A DNA stretch of 10,682 bases from Novosphingobium sp. UBA6722 (GTDB taxonomy: Bacteria; Pseudomonadota; Alphaproteobacteria; Sphingomonadales; Sphingomonadaceae), in NCBI GenBank assembly GCA_002454125.1, contig DKII01000062.1, positions 1-10,682 on the forward strand. The letters run 5' to 3'. Position 1 is the stretch's first letter. Every line of letters begins with the position of its first letter. Position numbers and translations under genes: made by a program. Shown in pieces: positions 1 through 6,453 of the stretch. The notes below the pieces were generated by a model. The model had not been told where the DNA came from. It did not search any database and saw only the letters and a program-made list of their open reading frames with translations.

Positions 1-1107
1 CAGCGTGGACTTACCCGCGCCGTTCGGCCCGATCACGCCAACGATGCCGCCCGGCGGCAGGGTGAAGGAGAGGTCTTCGAATAGCAGCTTGTCGCCATAG
101 GCCTTCGAGATGTTCTTCACCTCGATGACCTTGCCGCCGAGGCGCTCGGGCACCTGGATGACGATCTGCGCCTTGCCGATCGGGCGGTTGTCCTGGGCGT
201 TCTGCAGTTCCTCGAACTTGCGGATACGCGCCTTGGATTTGGTCTGGCGGGCAGCCGGGGTCTGCCGGATCCACTCCAGTTCGCGCTGCAGCGCCTTCTG
301 CTTGCCGCTTTCCTCGCGGTCTTCCTGCTCCAGGCGCTTGGCCTTCTTTTCCAGGTAGGTCGAGTAGTTGCCCTCGTACGGGAAGTAGCGGCCGCGATCG
401 AGTTCGAGGATCCAGCCGACGACGTTATCCAGGAAGTAGCGGTCGTGGGTGATCATCAGCACCGCGCCGGCATATTCCTTGAGGTGGTTTTCCAGCCATT
501 CGACGCTTTCGGCATCGAGATGGTTGGTCGGTTCGTCGAGCAGCAGGATGTCCGGCTTCTGGATCAGCAGGCGGGTCAGCGCGATGCGGCGCTTTTCACC
601 GCCCGAAAGATTGTCGACCGACCAGTCACCCGGCGGGCAGCGCAGCGCTTCCATCGCGACTTCAAGCTGGTTGTCGAGCGTCCAGCCATCGACAGCGTCG
701 ATCTTGGCCTGCAGGTCGCCCATTTCCTCCATCAGCGCGTCGAAATCGGTATCGTCCTGCGGATCGCCCATTTCAGCGGAGATGGCATTGAAGCGATCGA
801 CCAGATCGGCCGTGGCACGGGCGCCATCCTTGACGTTCTCAAGCACGGTCTTGGTCTTGTCGAGCTCGGGCTCCTGCGGAAGATAGCCGACCGTGATGTT
901 CTCACCCGGCCAGGCTTCGCCGGTGAAATCGGTGTCGATCCCGCCCATGATCTTCATCAGGGTCGATTTACCCGCGCCGTTGGGGCCGACGATGCCGATC
1001 TTGGCGCCCTGATAGAACTGCAGGCTGATGTTGTTCAGCACCGGCTTCTGCGCGCCGGGGAAGGTCTTGGTCATGCCCTTCATGACATAGGCGTATTGGG
1101 CGGCCAT
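1..1107 (-). CDS. ettA: Energy-dependent translational throttle protein EttA, ABC-F family (partial, C-terminus outside window)
   Basis: EttA is a soluble ABC-F ATPase that binds the ribosomal E site and gates entry into elongation according to the ATP/ADP ratio; this role is family knowledge. The visible 369 residues begin MAAQYAYVMKGMTK. They show a first ABC domain with Walker A GPNGAGKST (about 41-49), signature LSGGEKRR (about 167-174), Walker B LLLDEPTNHLD (D191, E192) and H-loop THDR. A charged linker rich in K, R and E follows (about 240-320), where ABC-F proteins carry the P-site tRNA interaction motif. The second ABC domain has just begun: the window cuts right after its Walker A GPNGAGKSTL. 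The family is usually about 555 residues, so a third is missing because of the window edge. The ATG at 1107 is preceded by AGAGGA six bases upstream. No membrane segments are visible. It is divergent from the M28 peptidase gene. Confidence 0.95.
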   Translation of the reverse strand, partial: MAAQYAYVMKGMTKTFPGAQKPVLNNISLQFYQGAKIGIVGPNGAGKSTLMKIMGGIDTDFTGEAWPGENITVGYLPQEPELDKTKTVLENVKDGARATADLVDRFNAISAEMGDPQDDTDFDALMEEMGDLQAKIDAVDGWTLDNQLEVAMEALRCPPGDWSVDNLSGGEKRRIALTRLLIQKPDILLLDEPTNHLDAESVEWLENHLKEYAGAVLMITHDRYFLDNVVGWILELDRGRYFPYEGNYSTYLEKKAKRLEQEDREESGKQKALQRELEWIRQTPAARQTKSKARIRKFEELQNAQDNRPIGKAQIVIQVPERLGGKVIEVKNISKAYGDKLLFEDLSFTLPPGGIVGVIGPNGAGKSTL

Positions 1108-1143
1108 CGGTGGTCCTCTGGAATTAATCGCGAACGGGATTTG

Positions 1144-1169
1144 GCCGCGCCTCTACAAGGGGGCGCGGC
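1144..1169. other. Perfect 8-bp hairpin in the ettA / M28 divergent intergenic region
   Basis: GCCGCGCC (1144-1151) and GGCGCGGC (1162-1169) are perfect inverted arms around a ten-base loop, in the 110-base gap between two divergent genes. No T-run follows on either strand, so it is not an intrinsic terminator. It may lie in the 5' untranslated region of either gene, or be an operator. Its function is unknown. Confidence 0.45.
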
Positions 1170-1217
1170 GGTGGGCAAGCGGATTGCCTTTGGACCGGCG
1201 GTGGTTAAAGCAAGGCC

Positions 1218-2561
1218 ATGCTCAAGATCATGACCCGCGCCGCAGCGCTTTCCGCCCTTCTGCTAACCACTGCTGCCCATGCCGGCCCGCCAAGCGAAGG
1301 TTCGGGTGTGGCCTGGGACATCACCGCCGGTCTGACGACCGAGATCGGCCAGCGTCTGGCTGGCTCCGATCGCGAGGCGGCCGCGCGCGACTGGGCAGTG
1401 GTCCGGCTGAAAGCGCTGGGCTTTGAAAATGTACGGATCGAACCCTTTACTTTCGATGGCTGGGTCCGCGGCCCCGAAAGCGCCAGCCTGACTGCACCCT
1501 ATCCGCACAAGCTGGCGATTGCCGCGCTGGGTTACAGTGCGCCGACGCCGAAGGGCGGGATCAACGCGCCGCTGGTCTACTTCCCGACGCTCGACGCGCT
1601 GAAGGCGGCGCCGCACGGTTCGCTCAAGGGCAAGATTGCCTTCATCGACCACGCCATGCGCGCGGCGCAGGATGGCGCAGGCTATGGCCCCTATGGCGCT
1701 GCCCGACGGCAAGGCCCCTCGATTGCCGCCGCCAAGGGCGCGGCGGGTGTGGTGATCCGTTCGATCGGCACCGACTGGCAGCGCAACCCGCACACCGGCG
1801 CGACGAGCTGGAGCAAGGACGTCACAGCTATCCCGGCTGGCGCGGTTTCAAACCCCGACGCGGACCTGATTGCCCGCATTGCCAAGACCGGCAAGCCGAT
1901 GACCCTGGCGCTGCAGCTGGAGGGCAAGCCGGCGCCAAAGTTGCCCTCGGGCAATGTCATTGCCGAACTGCCGGGGCGCGATCCCGCGCTGCCGCCGATC
2001 CTGGTTGCCTGCCACCTCGATAGCTGGGACCTTGGCACCGGTGCCTTTGATGACGCGGCCGGCTGCGGGATCATCACCGAAGCCGCGCTCGCCGCGCAGA
2101 AGGCTGGCAAGGCGCTGCGCACCATCCGCGTCCTGTGGGCCGGAGCCGAGGAAGTCGGCGTGTTCGGCGGCGCGGCCTATGCCGAGGCGCACAAGACCGA
2201 GCCGCACGGCCTGGCGATGGAAAGCGATTTCGGCGCTGACAAGGTCTGGCGCGTCCAGTTTGATTTTGGCCCAGGCAACGCCGCACTGGCGGACCGGATC
2301 GCGGCTTCGCTCGCCCCGATCGGCGTGGTCCGTGCCGGCGGCAAGGCCAACGGCGGGGCTGACGTGGGGGCTATTGCCAAGGCGCAGAAGCTCGCCGTGG
2401 TGGACCTTAGCCAGGATGGTACGCGCTATTTCGACCTGCACCACACGCCGGATGATACGCTGGACAAGGTCGACCCGGTGCAGCTCGCCCAGAACGTTGA
2501 GGCCTGGCGCCGCGTCCTGGCGATCGTGGCTAACGAGCCTGGGCCACTCAGCGGCAGCTAG
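1218..2561 (+). CDS. Secreted M28-family zinc metallopeptidase
   Basis: Predicted exported aminopeptidase-like hydrolase of peptidase family M28, 447 residues. The N-terminus is a Sec signal peptide (MLKIMTRAAALSALLLTTAAHA, split here as MLKIMTRAAA and a hydrophobic stretch ending AHA at about 22). Residues about 90-235 resemble the PA-like insert common in these enzymes. The catalytic domain carries the expected di-zinc ligands in order: H266 in CHLDSWD, D278 in GAFDDAAG, the E311/E312 pair in AGAEEVG (general base and ligand), D337 in MESDFGAD, and H409 in LHHTPDDT. All ligands are present, so activity is likely; the substrate is unknown. The ATG at 1218 has AAGG only two bases upstream. 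An in-frame ATG at 1230 also gives a good signal peptide, so the exact start is uncertain. Its TAG stop overlaps the stop of the convergent DUF1501 gene by four bases. Confidence 0.9.
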   Translation: MLKIMTRAAALSALLLTTAAHAGPPSEGSGVAWDITAGLTTEIGQRLAGSDREAAARDWAVVRLKALGFENVRIEPFTFDGWVRGPESASLTAPYPHKLAIAALGYSAPTPKGGINAPLVYFPTLDALKAAPHGSLKGKIAFIDHAMRAAQDGAGYGPYGAARRQGPSIAAAKGAAGVVIRSIGTDWQRNPHTGATSWSKDVTAIPAGAVSNPDADLIARIAKTGKPMTLALQLEGKPAPKLPSGNVIAELPGRDPALPPILVACHLDSWDLGTGAFDDAAGCGIITEAALAAQKAGKALRTIRVLWAGAEEVGVFGGAAYAEAHKTEPHGLAMESDFGADKVWRVQFDFGPGNAALADRIAASLAPIGVVRAGGKANGGADVGAIAKAQKLAVVDLSQDGTRYFDLHHTPDDTLDKVDPVQLAQNVEAWRRVLAIVANEPGPLSGS

Positions 2562-3703
2562 GTCCGGATCAAGCCTTCCAGCGGTTTGCTGTTCCCGCCG
2601 GGGAACAGGGTACTGGCCGCGCGGACCGGATCGAGGCCAAAGTGACCCGCCAGGGCGCCGGCCAGTACCGCATCAAGCGGGGTGGTCGGTCTCAGGTCAC
2701 GGCCTTCGTAAAGCGCCGACTGGCCAAGGCCGGGCCAATCGGCCAGCACGCGCCCGCCCTTGACCGTGCCGCCCAGCATGAAGGCGAGCCCTCCGGTGCC
2801 GTGATCGGTTCCGCCGGTGCCGTTGACGGCAGCGGTCCGGCCGAATTCGGTCGCGACGATCACCAGGGTATCGGCCCAAGCTGTTCCAAGCCCCTCGCGC
2901 AGGGCTGCCAGCATGGCATCGAGCCCGCCCAGCTGGTTGGACAGCCGCCCGCGTTGCCCGGCGTGCGTGTCCCAGCCGTTCGATTCAACCATGACCAGCC
3001 GAGCGCCCTCCGGCCCGGTCATCAGCGAGGCCGCCAACTTGCCCGCGGCCGCCGCCCCGCGGCCGCCATCCTCGGCTAGCCCTGCGGCCATGGCCCGGGT
3101 CTGGACGGCCTCTGACCACAGCGCATGGAGCTGGGCGTCACCAGCATAGAGCCGCCCGATGCGCTGCAGATACTCAGCCGATGCATCGGGGAGATTGGTG
3201 GGTGCATAGCTTGATACAGAGGCGGCACCGCGCAGCGCGGTGGGTATGGCTGGCGACAGGGCCAAAGCCTTGGCGTCGCCGCCCGGCAGCAAGCCGATCA
3301 GCCGGTTCATCCAGCCATCGTCGCGATCATAGGGCAGCTTGCCGCCCGTCTCGAGCACGTTCTGTCCATCAAAGTGCGAGCGATCACGATAAGGCGAGGC
3401 GGTGGCGTGAACGAACAGCGCCTCGCCAGCCTGGTAGCGCGCGGCAAGTTGAGCCAGCGCGGGATGCAGCGTGAACATCCCGTTTAGCTTGATGCCGCCG
3501 CCAATGTCCGCCAGTTCGCCGCGCAGGCCGGCATAGGCGGGATCGCCAGTCGGCGCGAGAGTGGCGAGACCATCAGCCGCGCCGCGCTGGATCACGAAGA
3601 CCAGCCGCCGCTCGGTTGGCGCGGCCGCCCAGGCAAGGCGCGGCGCGAAGAGCGCGCCAGAGAGCAGGGCGCTGCGGGCCAGCAGGGAACGCCGGTCGAT
3701 CAT
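2558..3703 (-). CDS. DUF1501 family protein with Tat signal peptide
   Basis: 381-residue member of the DUF1501 family, distantly related to the alkaline phosphatase/sulfatase fold; the molecular function is not established. The N-terminus MIDRRSLLARSALLSG, followed by a hydrophobic run ending AWAA, is a twin-arginine (Tat) signal, implying export of a folded, perhaps cofactor-bearing, protein. Family hallmarks visible are FVIQRGAADGL near the mature N-terminus, RDRSHFDGQN, and the diagnostic TEFGRT ... GGTDHG block at about residues 285-302. I chose the ATG at 3703 over an in-frame GTG at 3709 because GGAGG (3713-3709) sits five bases before the ATG and includes part of that GTG. The upstream DUF1800 stop (3708-3706) leaves a two-base gap, so the pair is almost certainly one translationally coupled operon. 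The stop codon lies in the CTAG shared with the convergent peptidase gene. Confidence 0.9.
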   Translation of the reverse strand: MIDRRSLLARSALLSGALFAPRLAWAAAPTERRLVFVIQRGAADGLATLAPTGDPAYAGLRGELADIGGGIKLNGMFTLHPALAQLAARYQAGEALFVHATASPYRDRSHFDGQNVLETGGKLPYDRDDGWMNRLIGLLPGGDAKALALSPAIPTALRGAASVSSYAPTNLPDASAEYLQRIGRLYAGDAQLHALWSEAVQTRAMAAGLAEDGGRGAAAAGKLAASLMTGPEGARLVMVESNGWDTHAGQRGRLSNQLGGLDAMLAALREGLGTAWADTLVIVATEFGRTAAVNGTGGTDHGTGGLAFMLGGTVKGGRVLADWPGLGQSALYEGRDLRPTTPLDAVLAGALAGHFGLDPVRAASTLFPGGNSKPLEGLIRT

Positions 3704-3705
3704 CG

Positions 3706-5091
3706 TCACCTCCGCATCATTTCGGGGGCTGCCAACAGCAGCGCCAGCGCCTGGGTTGGGCTCTCCGCGCCAGCCAGCGCCTTGCGCGTCGGCTCAGACA
3801 GGGTGCCCGGGAAAAGCTGCTCAGCCAGCGTGCGCGCATCGATCGGGCCAGCCCGGCTGGCGATCCGCTCTGCCACTTCGACCCGGCGATAAAGCGCATC
3901 TGGCCCGGCCCAGCTGGGCGCCGTATCGTCCCACCCGGCTGGCGATCCGGGTCGCCAGATTGGCCGACCAAGCTGATTGAAGGCATTGGCATTCATCAGC
4001 GCGGTCAAGTTTTCGGTACCCACTGCGCGCAGCGCGGCCAGGGTCCAGTCCCACGGCGTTCGGAATTTTGGTGGACCGGTCCAGGCTTCCGGAGCCGCAA
4101 TCAACGCGCGGTAGACGGTCGACAGATCTCCGCCAGAGGAGAGGAAAGCCTGCTCCAACCGCGCGATCAGGGCGGGCGGCGGCTCATCTCCGCCAAAGTG
4201 CCGCGCCAGTTTGGTCGCGATATGCCGCGCCGTTGCCGGATGGACCGCCAGGTCGCGCAGGATCGCTTCGCCCTGCGCTTCGCCGGACTGGCCATAGCGC
4301 TTGCCCAGAACCGTGCGGTCGCCCGGCTGATGGATTGGCGCTGCGAACCAGTAGCCCGGGCCGGGACCGCGCAGCAGCGGCTGCTGGGCCAGGCCGCCAA
4401 CGCTCCACCCGGTCAGCGCCCGCGCCAGTTCGGTCACGTCCTGCTGGCTGTATCCGGAGCGCACACCAAGCGTGTGCAGCTCCAGAATTTCGCGCGCCAG
4501 GTTTTCATTGAGGCCCCTGGCATTTCCCCGCCGCGCCGCGATCTGGCCCAGCATCGATTCGGGCCCGACCGATTGCGCCTGATCCAGATAGAGCAGCATC
4601 GCAGGGTGGCGCTCAACCGCCAACAACAGATCGCCAAACTTGCCGAGCACGTTCGGGCGAATTGCCTCGAACTCGAAGGCGCCGGCCAGGCCGAGCGTGA
4701 CCAACTTGTCGATCGAGACGGCGAAATGATTGGCCCAGAAATGGACCAGCCGTTCGACAAACGGGGCCGGTGTGGTCAGCGCCAGATTGGTCCGCACGGC
4801 CGCTGCCTGGCCATAGGCATCGCGCAGGGCTCTGTAGGGCCGCAGCTCTGGGGCGATATCGGGTTTGCTCTCTGCCGCCTCGGCCTCACGCTTCGCTTCG
4901 CGCTGGTTATCGCGCGCCTCGCGGAACATCGTGACAAGGGTGGAACTCCCCGGCAGCGCCGTGATAGCTGCGGGACGCGGGTCAAACTGCTCGAACTGGC
5001 CCAGCAGCCAGCGCTTGGGATCGGTTGGCGGCGCTTCTGCGCGCCGTCCGCCAAGCCCGAACCGGTTGAGTGCCACACTGCTTTCGCGCAC
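3706..5091 (-). CDS. DUF1800 domain-containing protein
   Basis: 461-residue protein of the DUF1800 family, whose function is uncharacterised but which is very often encoded next to DUF1501. Family motifs visible are ALNRFGLG (7-14), HFWANHFAVS (118-126), NENLAREILELHTLGV (195-210) and GYSQQDVTELARALTGW (213-229). A charged helical stretch (about 57-80) may be coiled coil. It starts at a GTG preceded by GGGAG six bases upstream. An in-frame TAG lies at 5118-5116 with no other start codon between, so the protein cannot be extended. As written it has no Sec or Tat signal peptide, unlike its partner. It is the first gene of the two-gene operon with DUF1501, ending GGTGA just before that start. 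The pairing suggests a shared extracytoplasmic task, possibly with DUF1800 carried out by the Tat-exported partner; that is inference. Confidence 0.9.
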   Translation of the reverse strand: MRESSVALNRFGLGGRRAEAPPTDPKRWLLGQFEQFDPRPAAITALPGSSTLVTMFREARDNQREAKREAEAAESKPDIAPELRPYRALRDAYGQAAAVRTNLALTTPAPFVERLVHFWANHFAVSIDKLVTLGLAGAFEFEAIRPNVLGKFGDLLLAVERHPAMLLYLDQAQSVGPESMLGQIAARRGNARGLNENLAREILELHTLGVRSGYSQQDVTELARALTGWSVGGLAQQPLLRGPGPGYWFAAPIHQPGDRTVLGKRYGQSGEAQGEAILRDLAVHPATARHIATKLARHFGGDEPPPALIARLEQAFLSSGGDLSTVYRALIAAPEAWTGPPKFRTPWDWTLAALRAVGTENLTALMNANAFNQLGRPIWRPGSPAGWDDTAPSWAGPDALYRRVEVAERIASRAGPIDARTLAEQLFPGTLSEPTRKALAGAESPTQALALLLAAPEMMRR

Positions 5092-5184
5092 CGCGCTCTC
5101 CCTTTCGCTTCGGCGCTACAATGCCGCAGCAGCCAGCGCTGTCACGCCGCAATTTGTAATGGAATGTCGCGAGTTGGGAAGCTT

Positions 5185-5211
5185 GGTCGGGGAGACAGGA
5201 GCCGACCTTTT
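5185..5211 (+). terminator. Weak hairpin with short T-run upstream of the DUF1800 operon
   Basis: GGTCGG (5185-5190) pairs with CCGACC (5202-5207) around an 11-base loop, followed by TTTT. On the plus strand this resembles a weak intrinsic terminator, although no plus-strand gene precedes it. On the minus strand it would be a hairpin in the leader of the DUF1800-DUF1501 transcript. Low confidence in any function. Confidence 0.25.
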
Positions 5212-5218
5212 GTCCTAA

Positions 5219-5247
5219 AATTCTGTAATAAAACCAAAAATAGAATT
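5219..5247. repeat. AATTCT / AGAATT inverted repeat in AT-rich block
   Basis: AATTCT (5219-5224) and AGAATT (5242-5247) are inverted arms separated by 17 AT-rich bases. They lie about 130-155 bases upstream of the DUF1800 start, so they could be an operator. Short arms in AT-rich DNA may also arise by chance. Confidence 0.25.
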
Positions 5248-5253
5248 CGAAAT

Positions 5254-5511
5254 TTAGCGGTTACCTGCCCGGTTACCAACAGCAAAATTGGCTGGAAATG
5301 GTTCCTTGTTTGGCAATCGAGTCAATTTTTCCGACGGCTCAGCCGTACCATCAATGACGGCACCCTTGCAACGCTGCGAGGCAGAAGGAAGCCCTGCGCG
5401 CGCGAAAGTGCGTCCGCGGGCATCCGGCAACGAGCGAGACAAGAGTGCCAGCGGGTCAGCACAAAAACGCCGCACCCTCAGGAGCGCGAAGCGCGGGACA
5501 GAGTGCGTCAT
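5254..5511 (-). CDS. Possible small hypothetical protein (85 aa)
   Basis: Weak candidate. The ATG at 5511 is preceded by GGGAGG with a five-base spacer, an excellent ribosome binding site, on the same strand as the DUF1800-DUF1501 operon and 162 bases upstream of it. The 85-residue product (MTHSVPRFALLRVRRF...) is rich in Arg, Ala, Ser and Pro, has no membrane segment or known motif, and reads like translated non-coding DNA in its second half, which enters the AT-rich block. It may be a real small gene, a decayed gene, or chance. I do not recognise it. Confidence 0.25.
   Translation of the reverse strand: MTHSVPRFALLRVRRFCADPLALLSRSLPDARGRTFARAGLPSASQRCKGAVIDGTAEPSEKLTRLPNKEPFPANFAVGNRAGNR
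5258..5277. repeat. CGGTTACC direct repeat, 12-base period
   Basis: CGGTTACC occurs at 5258-5265 and again at 5270-5277, separated by TGCC. Each copy contains GGTTACC, nearly palindromic about its centre, so the pair looks like two half- or full sites for a regulator on one face of the helix. It lies upstream of the DUF1800 operon. The regulator is unknown. Confidence 0.35.
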
Positions 5512-5750
5512 TCAAGCCTCCCGCTCGACTTCGATAAGATCTGTCGGCATCCGCTGACATAGCTGCCCTTCGAAGTGCCGAACTTGTCCGCCAAATCCGG
5601 ACGTTTGTTCAACAAGATTGCCCCCTCGATGACCGGTCTCCAAAGGCGCAGCTTCACGGTCCGCAAATGAGATCTGCATCTTACATTGTCGAACCGACAG
5701 AGAGCGCTGGCGAACAAGCTGCGGTCCAGCCCGAATTGTCAGGTCGCAGC

Positions 5751-5776
5751 GATTGCTAATCGGGGTCAGATTGCTA
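5751..5776. repeat. GATTGCTA direct repeat upstream of nasT
   Basis: GATTGCTA occurs at 5751-5758 and 5769-5776, 18 bases apart, roughly 95-120 bases before the nasT start. The spacing is near two helical turns, suiting an activator or repressor binding as a dimer of dimers. No matching known consensus is recognised. Confidence 0.3.
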
Positions 5777-5807
5777 GAGAAGTGCCTTGCCGCAGTCTGT
5801 CATGCCT

Positions 5808-5817
5808 TTTTGCAAAA
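5808..5817. promoter_or_regulatory. TTTTGCAAAA palindrome upstream of nasT
   Basis: A perfect ten-base palindrome 52 bases before the nasT ATG. Its TTGCAAAA portion (5810-5817) recurs at 7662-7669, just upstream of the putative ANTAR leader. A shared site in both nas control regions is possible; chance cannot be excluded. Confidence 0.25.
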
Positions 5818-5868
5818 CCTGGCTCGCGATGCATTGATTCCGGAAATGCTGCGGTGCACAACGAGGCA

Positions 5869-6453
5869 ATGCGAATTGCCATCGTCGACGAAAGTGCCGG
5901 CCGCGCCGCAGTGATTTGCGAGGGGTTGGCCGTGCTCGACGATTGCGAACTATTCGTGGTGACCGAACGGCGCGGGCTGGTGGCGCGGATAGAGGAGATC
6001 AAGCCCGACATCGTGCTGATGGACCTCGGAAATCCGTCGCGCGACATGCTGGAGGAGTACTTCAGCGTCAGCCGCGCGCTCGCCCGACCGATCGCGATGT
6101 TCGTCGATTCGAGCGATGAGGAGTCGATTGCCGCCTCGATCGAGGCGGGGGTGTCCTCCTATGTCGTCGATGGCCTCGCTCCGCATCGTATTCGTCCGAT
6201 CCTCGACTTGGCGGTAAAGCGCTTCAACGCCTTCGCCCGGCTCCAGGCCGACCTTGCCGAGGCCAAGGGCAAGCTTGCCGAGCGCGAGGCGGTCGACAAG
6301 GCGAAGCGCATCCTGATGGACAACCGCGGTATGAGCGAGCCCGAGGCCTACAGCGAACTGCGCAGGACTGCAATGAACCAGGGCCGCCGCATCGCCGACA
6401 TTGCCGAAGCGGTGATCACCGCGCACCAGCTTCTTGGGGGACAAAATGCCTGA
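5869..6453 (+). CDS. nasT: NasT, ANTAR-domain nitrate/nitrite response antiterminator
   Basis: 194-residue cytoplasmic RNA-binding regulator of the AmiR/NasT class. Residues 1-120 form a receiver-like domain starting MRIAIVDES, with acidic D7/E8 and D52 in the strand IVLMDLG. The segment where true receivers carry the invariant Lys reads SYVVDGLAPH, so this is a pseudo-receiver, as known for the family. A helical linker leads to the C-terminal ANTAR domain (about 137-189), with AKRILMDNRGMSEPEAY, then ELRRTAMNQGRRIADIA and ITAHQLL, matching the ANTAR core. By family knowledge NasT is sequestered by NasS and, when nitrate frees it, binds paired hexaloop hairpins to block transcription termination. 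I chose the ATG at 5869 (ACGAGGCA before it) because the receiver begins there; an in-frame GTG at 5854 is an alternative. Its last eight bases overlap nasS, so the two are translationally coupled. Confidence 0.92.
   Translation: MRIAIVDESAGRAAVICEGLAVLDDCELFVVTERRGLVARIEEIKPDIVLMDLGNPSRDMLEEYFSVSRALARPIAMFVDSSDEESIAASIEAGVSSYVVDGLAPHRIRPILDLAVKRFNAFARLQADLAEAKGKLAEREAVDKAKRILMDNRGMSEPEAYSELRRTAMNQGRRIADIAEAVITAHQLLGGQNA

Larger units (their letters stand above)
5092..5868. other. Long gene-poor interval with AT-rich block
   Basis: About 780 bases between the divergent DUF1800 operon and nasT with no recognisable gene. Roughly 5205-5335 is strikingly AT-rich against the GC-rich surroundings. 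The rest returns to high GC and includes a weak small ORF on the minus strand (listed separately). The interval must hold the promoters of both flanking operons, but I see no strong -35/-10 pair. No tRNA, insertion-sequence ends or CRISPR-type repeats are seen. Confidence 0.6.

Noticed and set aside
445..1233. 262-codon plus-strand open frame
   Set aside because: Antisense to ettA, whose Walker and signature motifs are unambiguous.
3616..5562. 648-codon plus-strand open frame
   Set aside because: Antisense to DUF1800 and part of DUF1501; low-complexity Arg/Gln-rich product with no motifs, while both minus-strand genes have family motifs and ribosome binding sites.
5605..5615. TTGTTCAACAA palindrome
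   Set aside because: Short and isolated, with no second copy seen and no placement relative to a promoter; probably chance.
5508..5717. 69-codon minus-strand frame overlapping the small ORF by ATGA
   Set aside because: It needs a TTG start without a ribosome binding site, and the product has no recognisable features.
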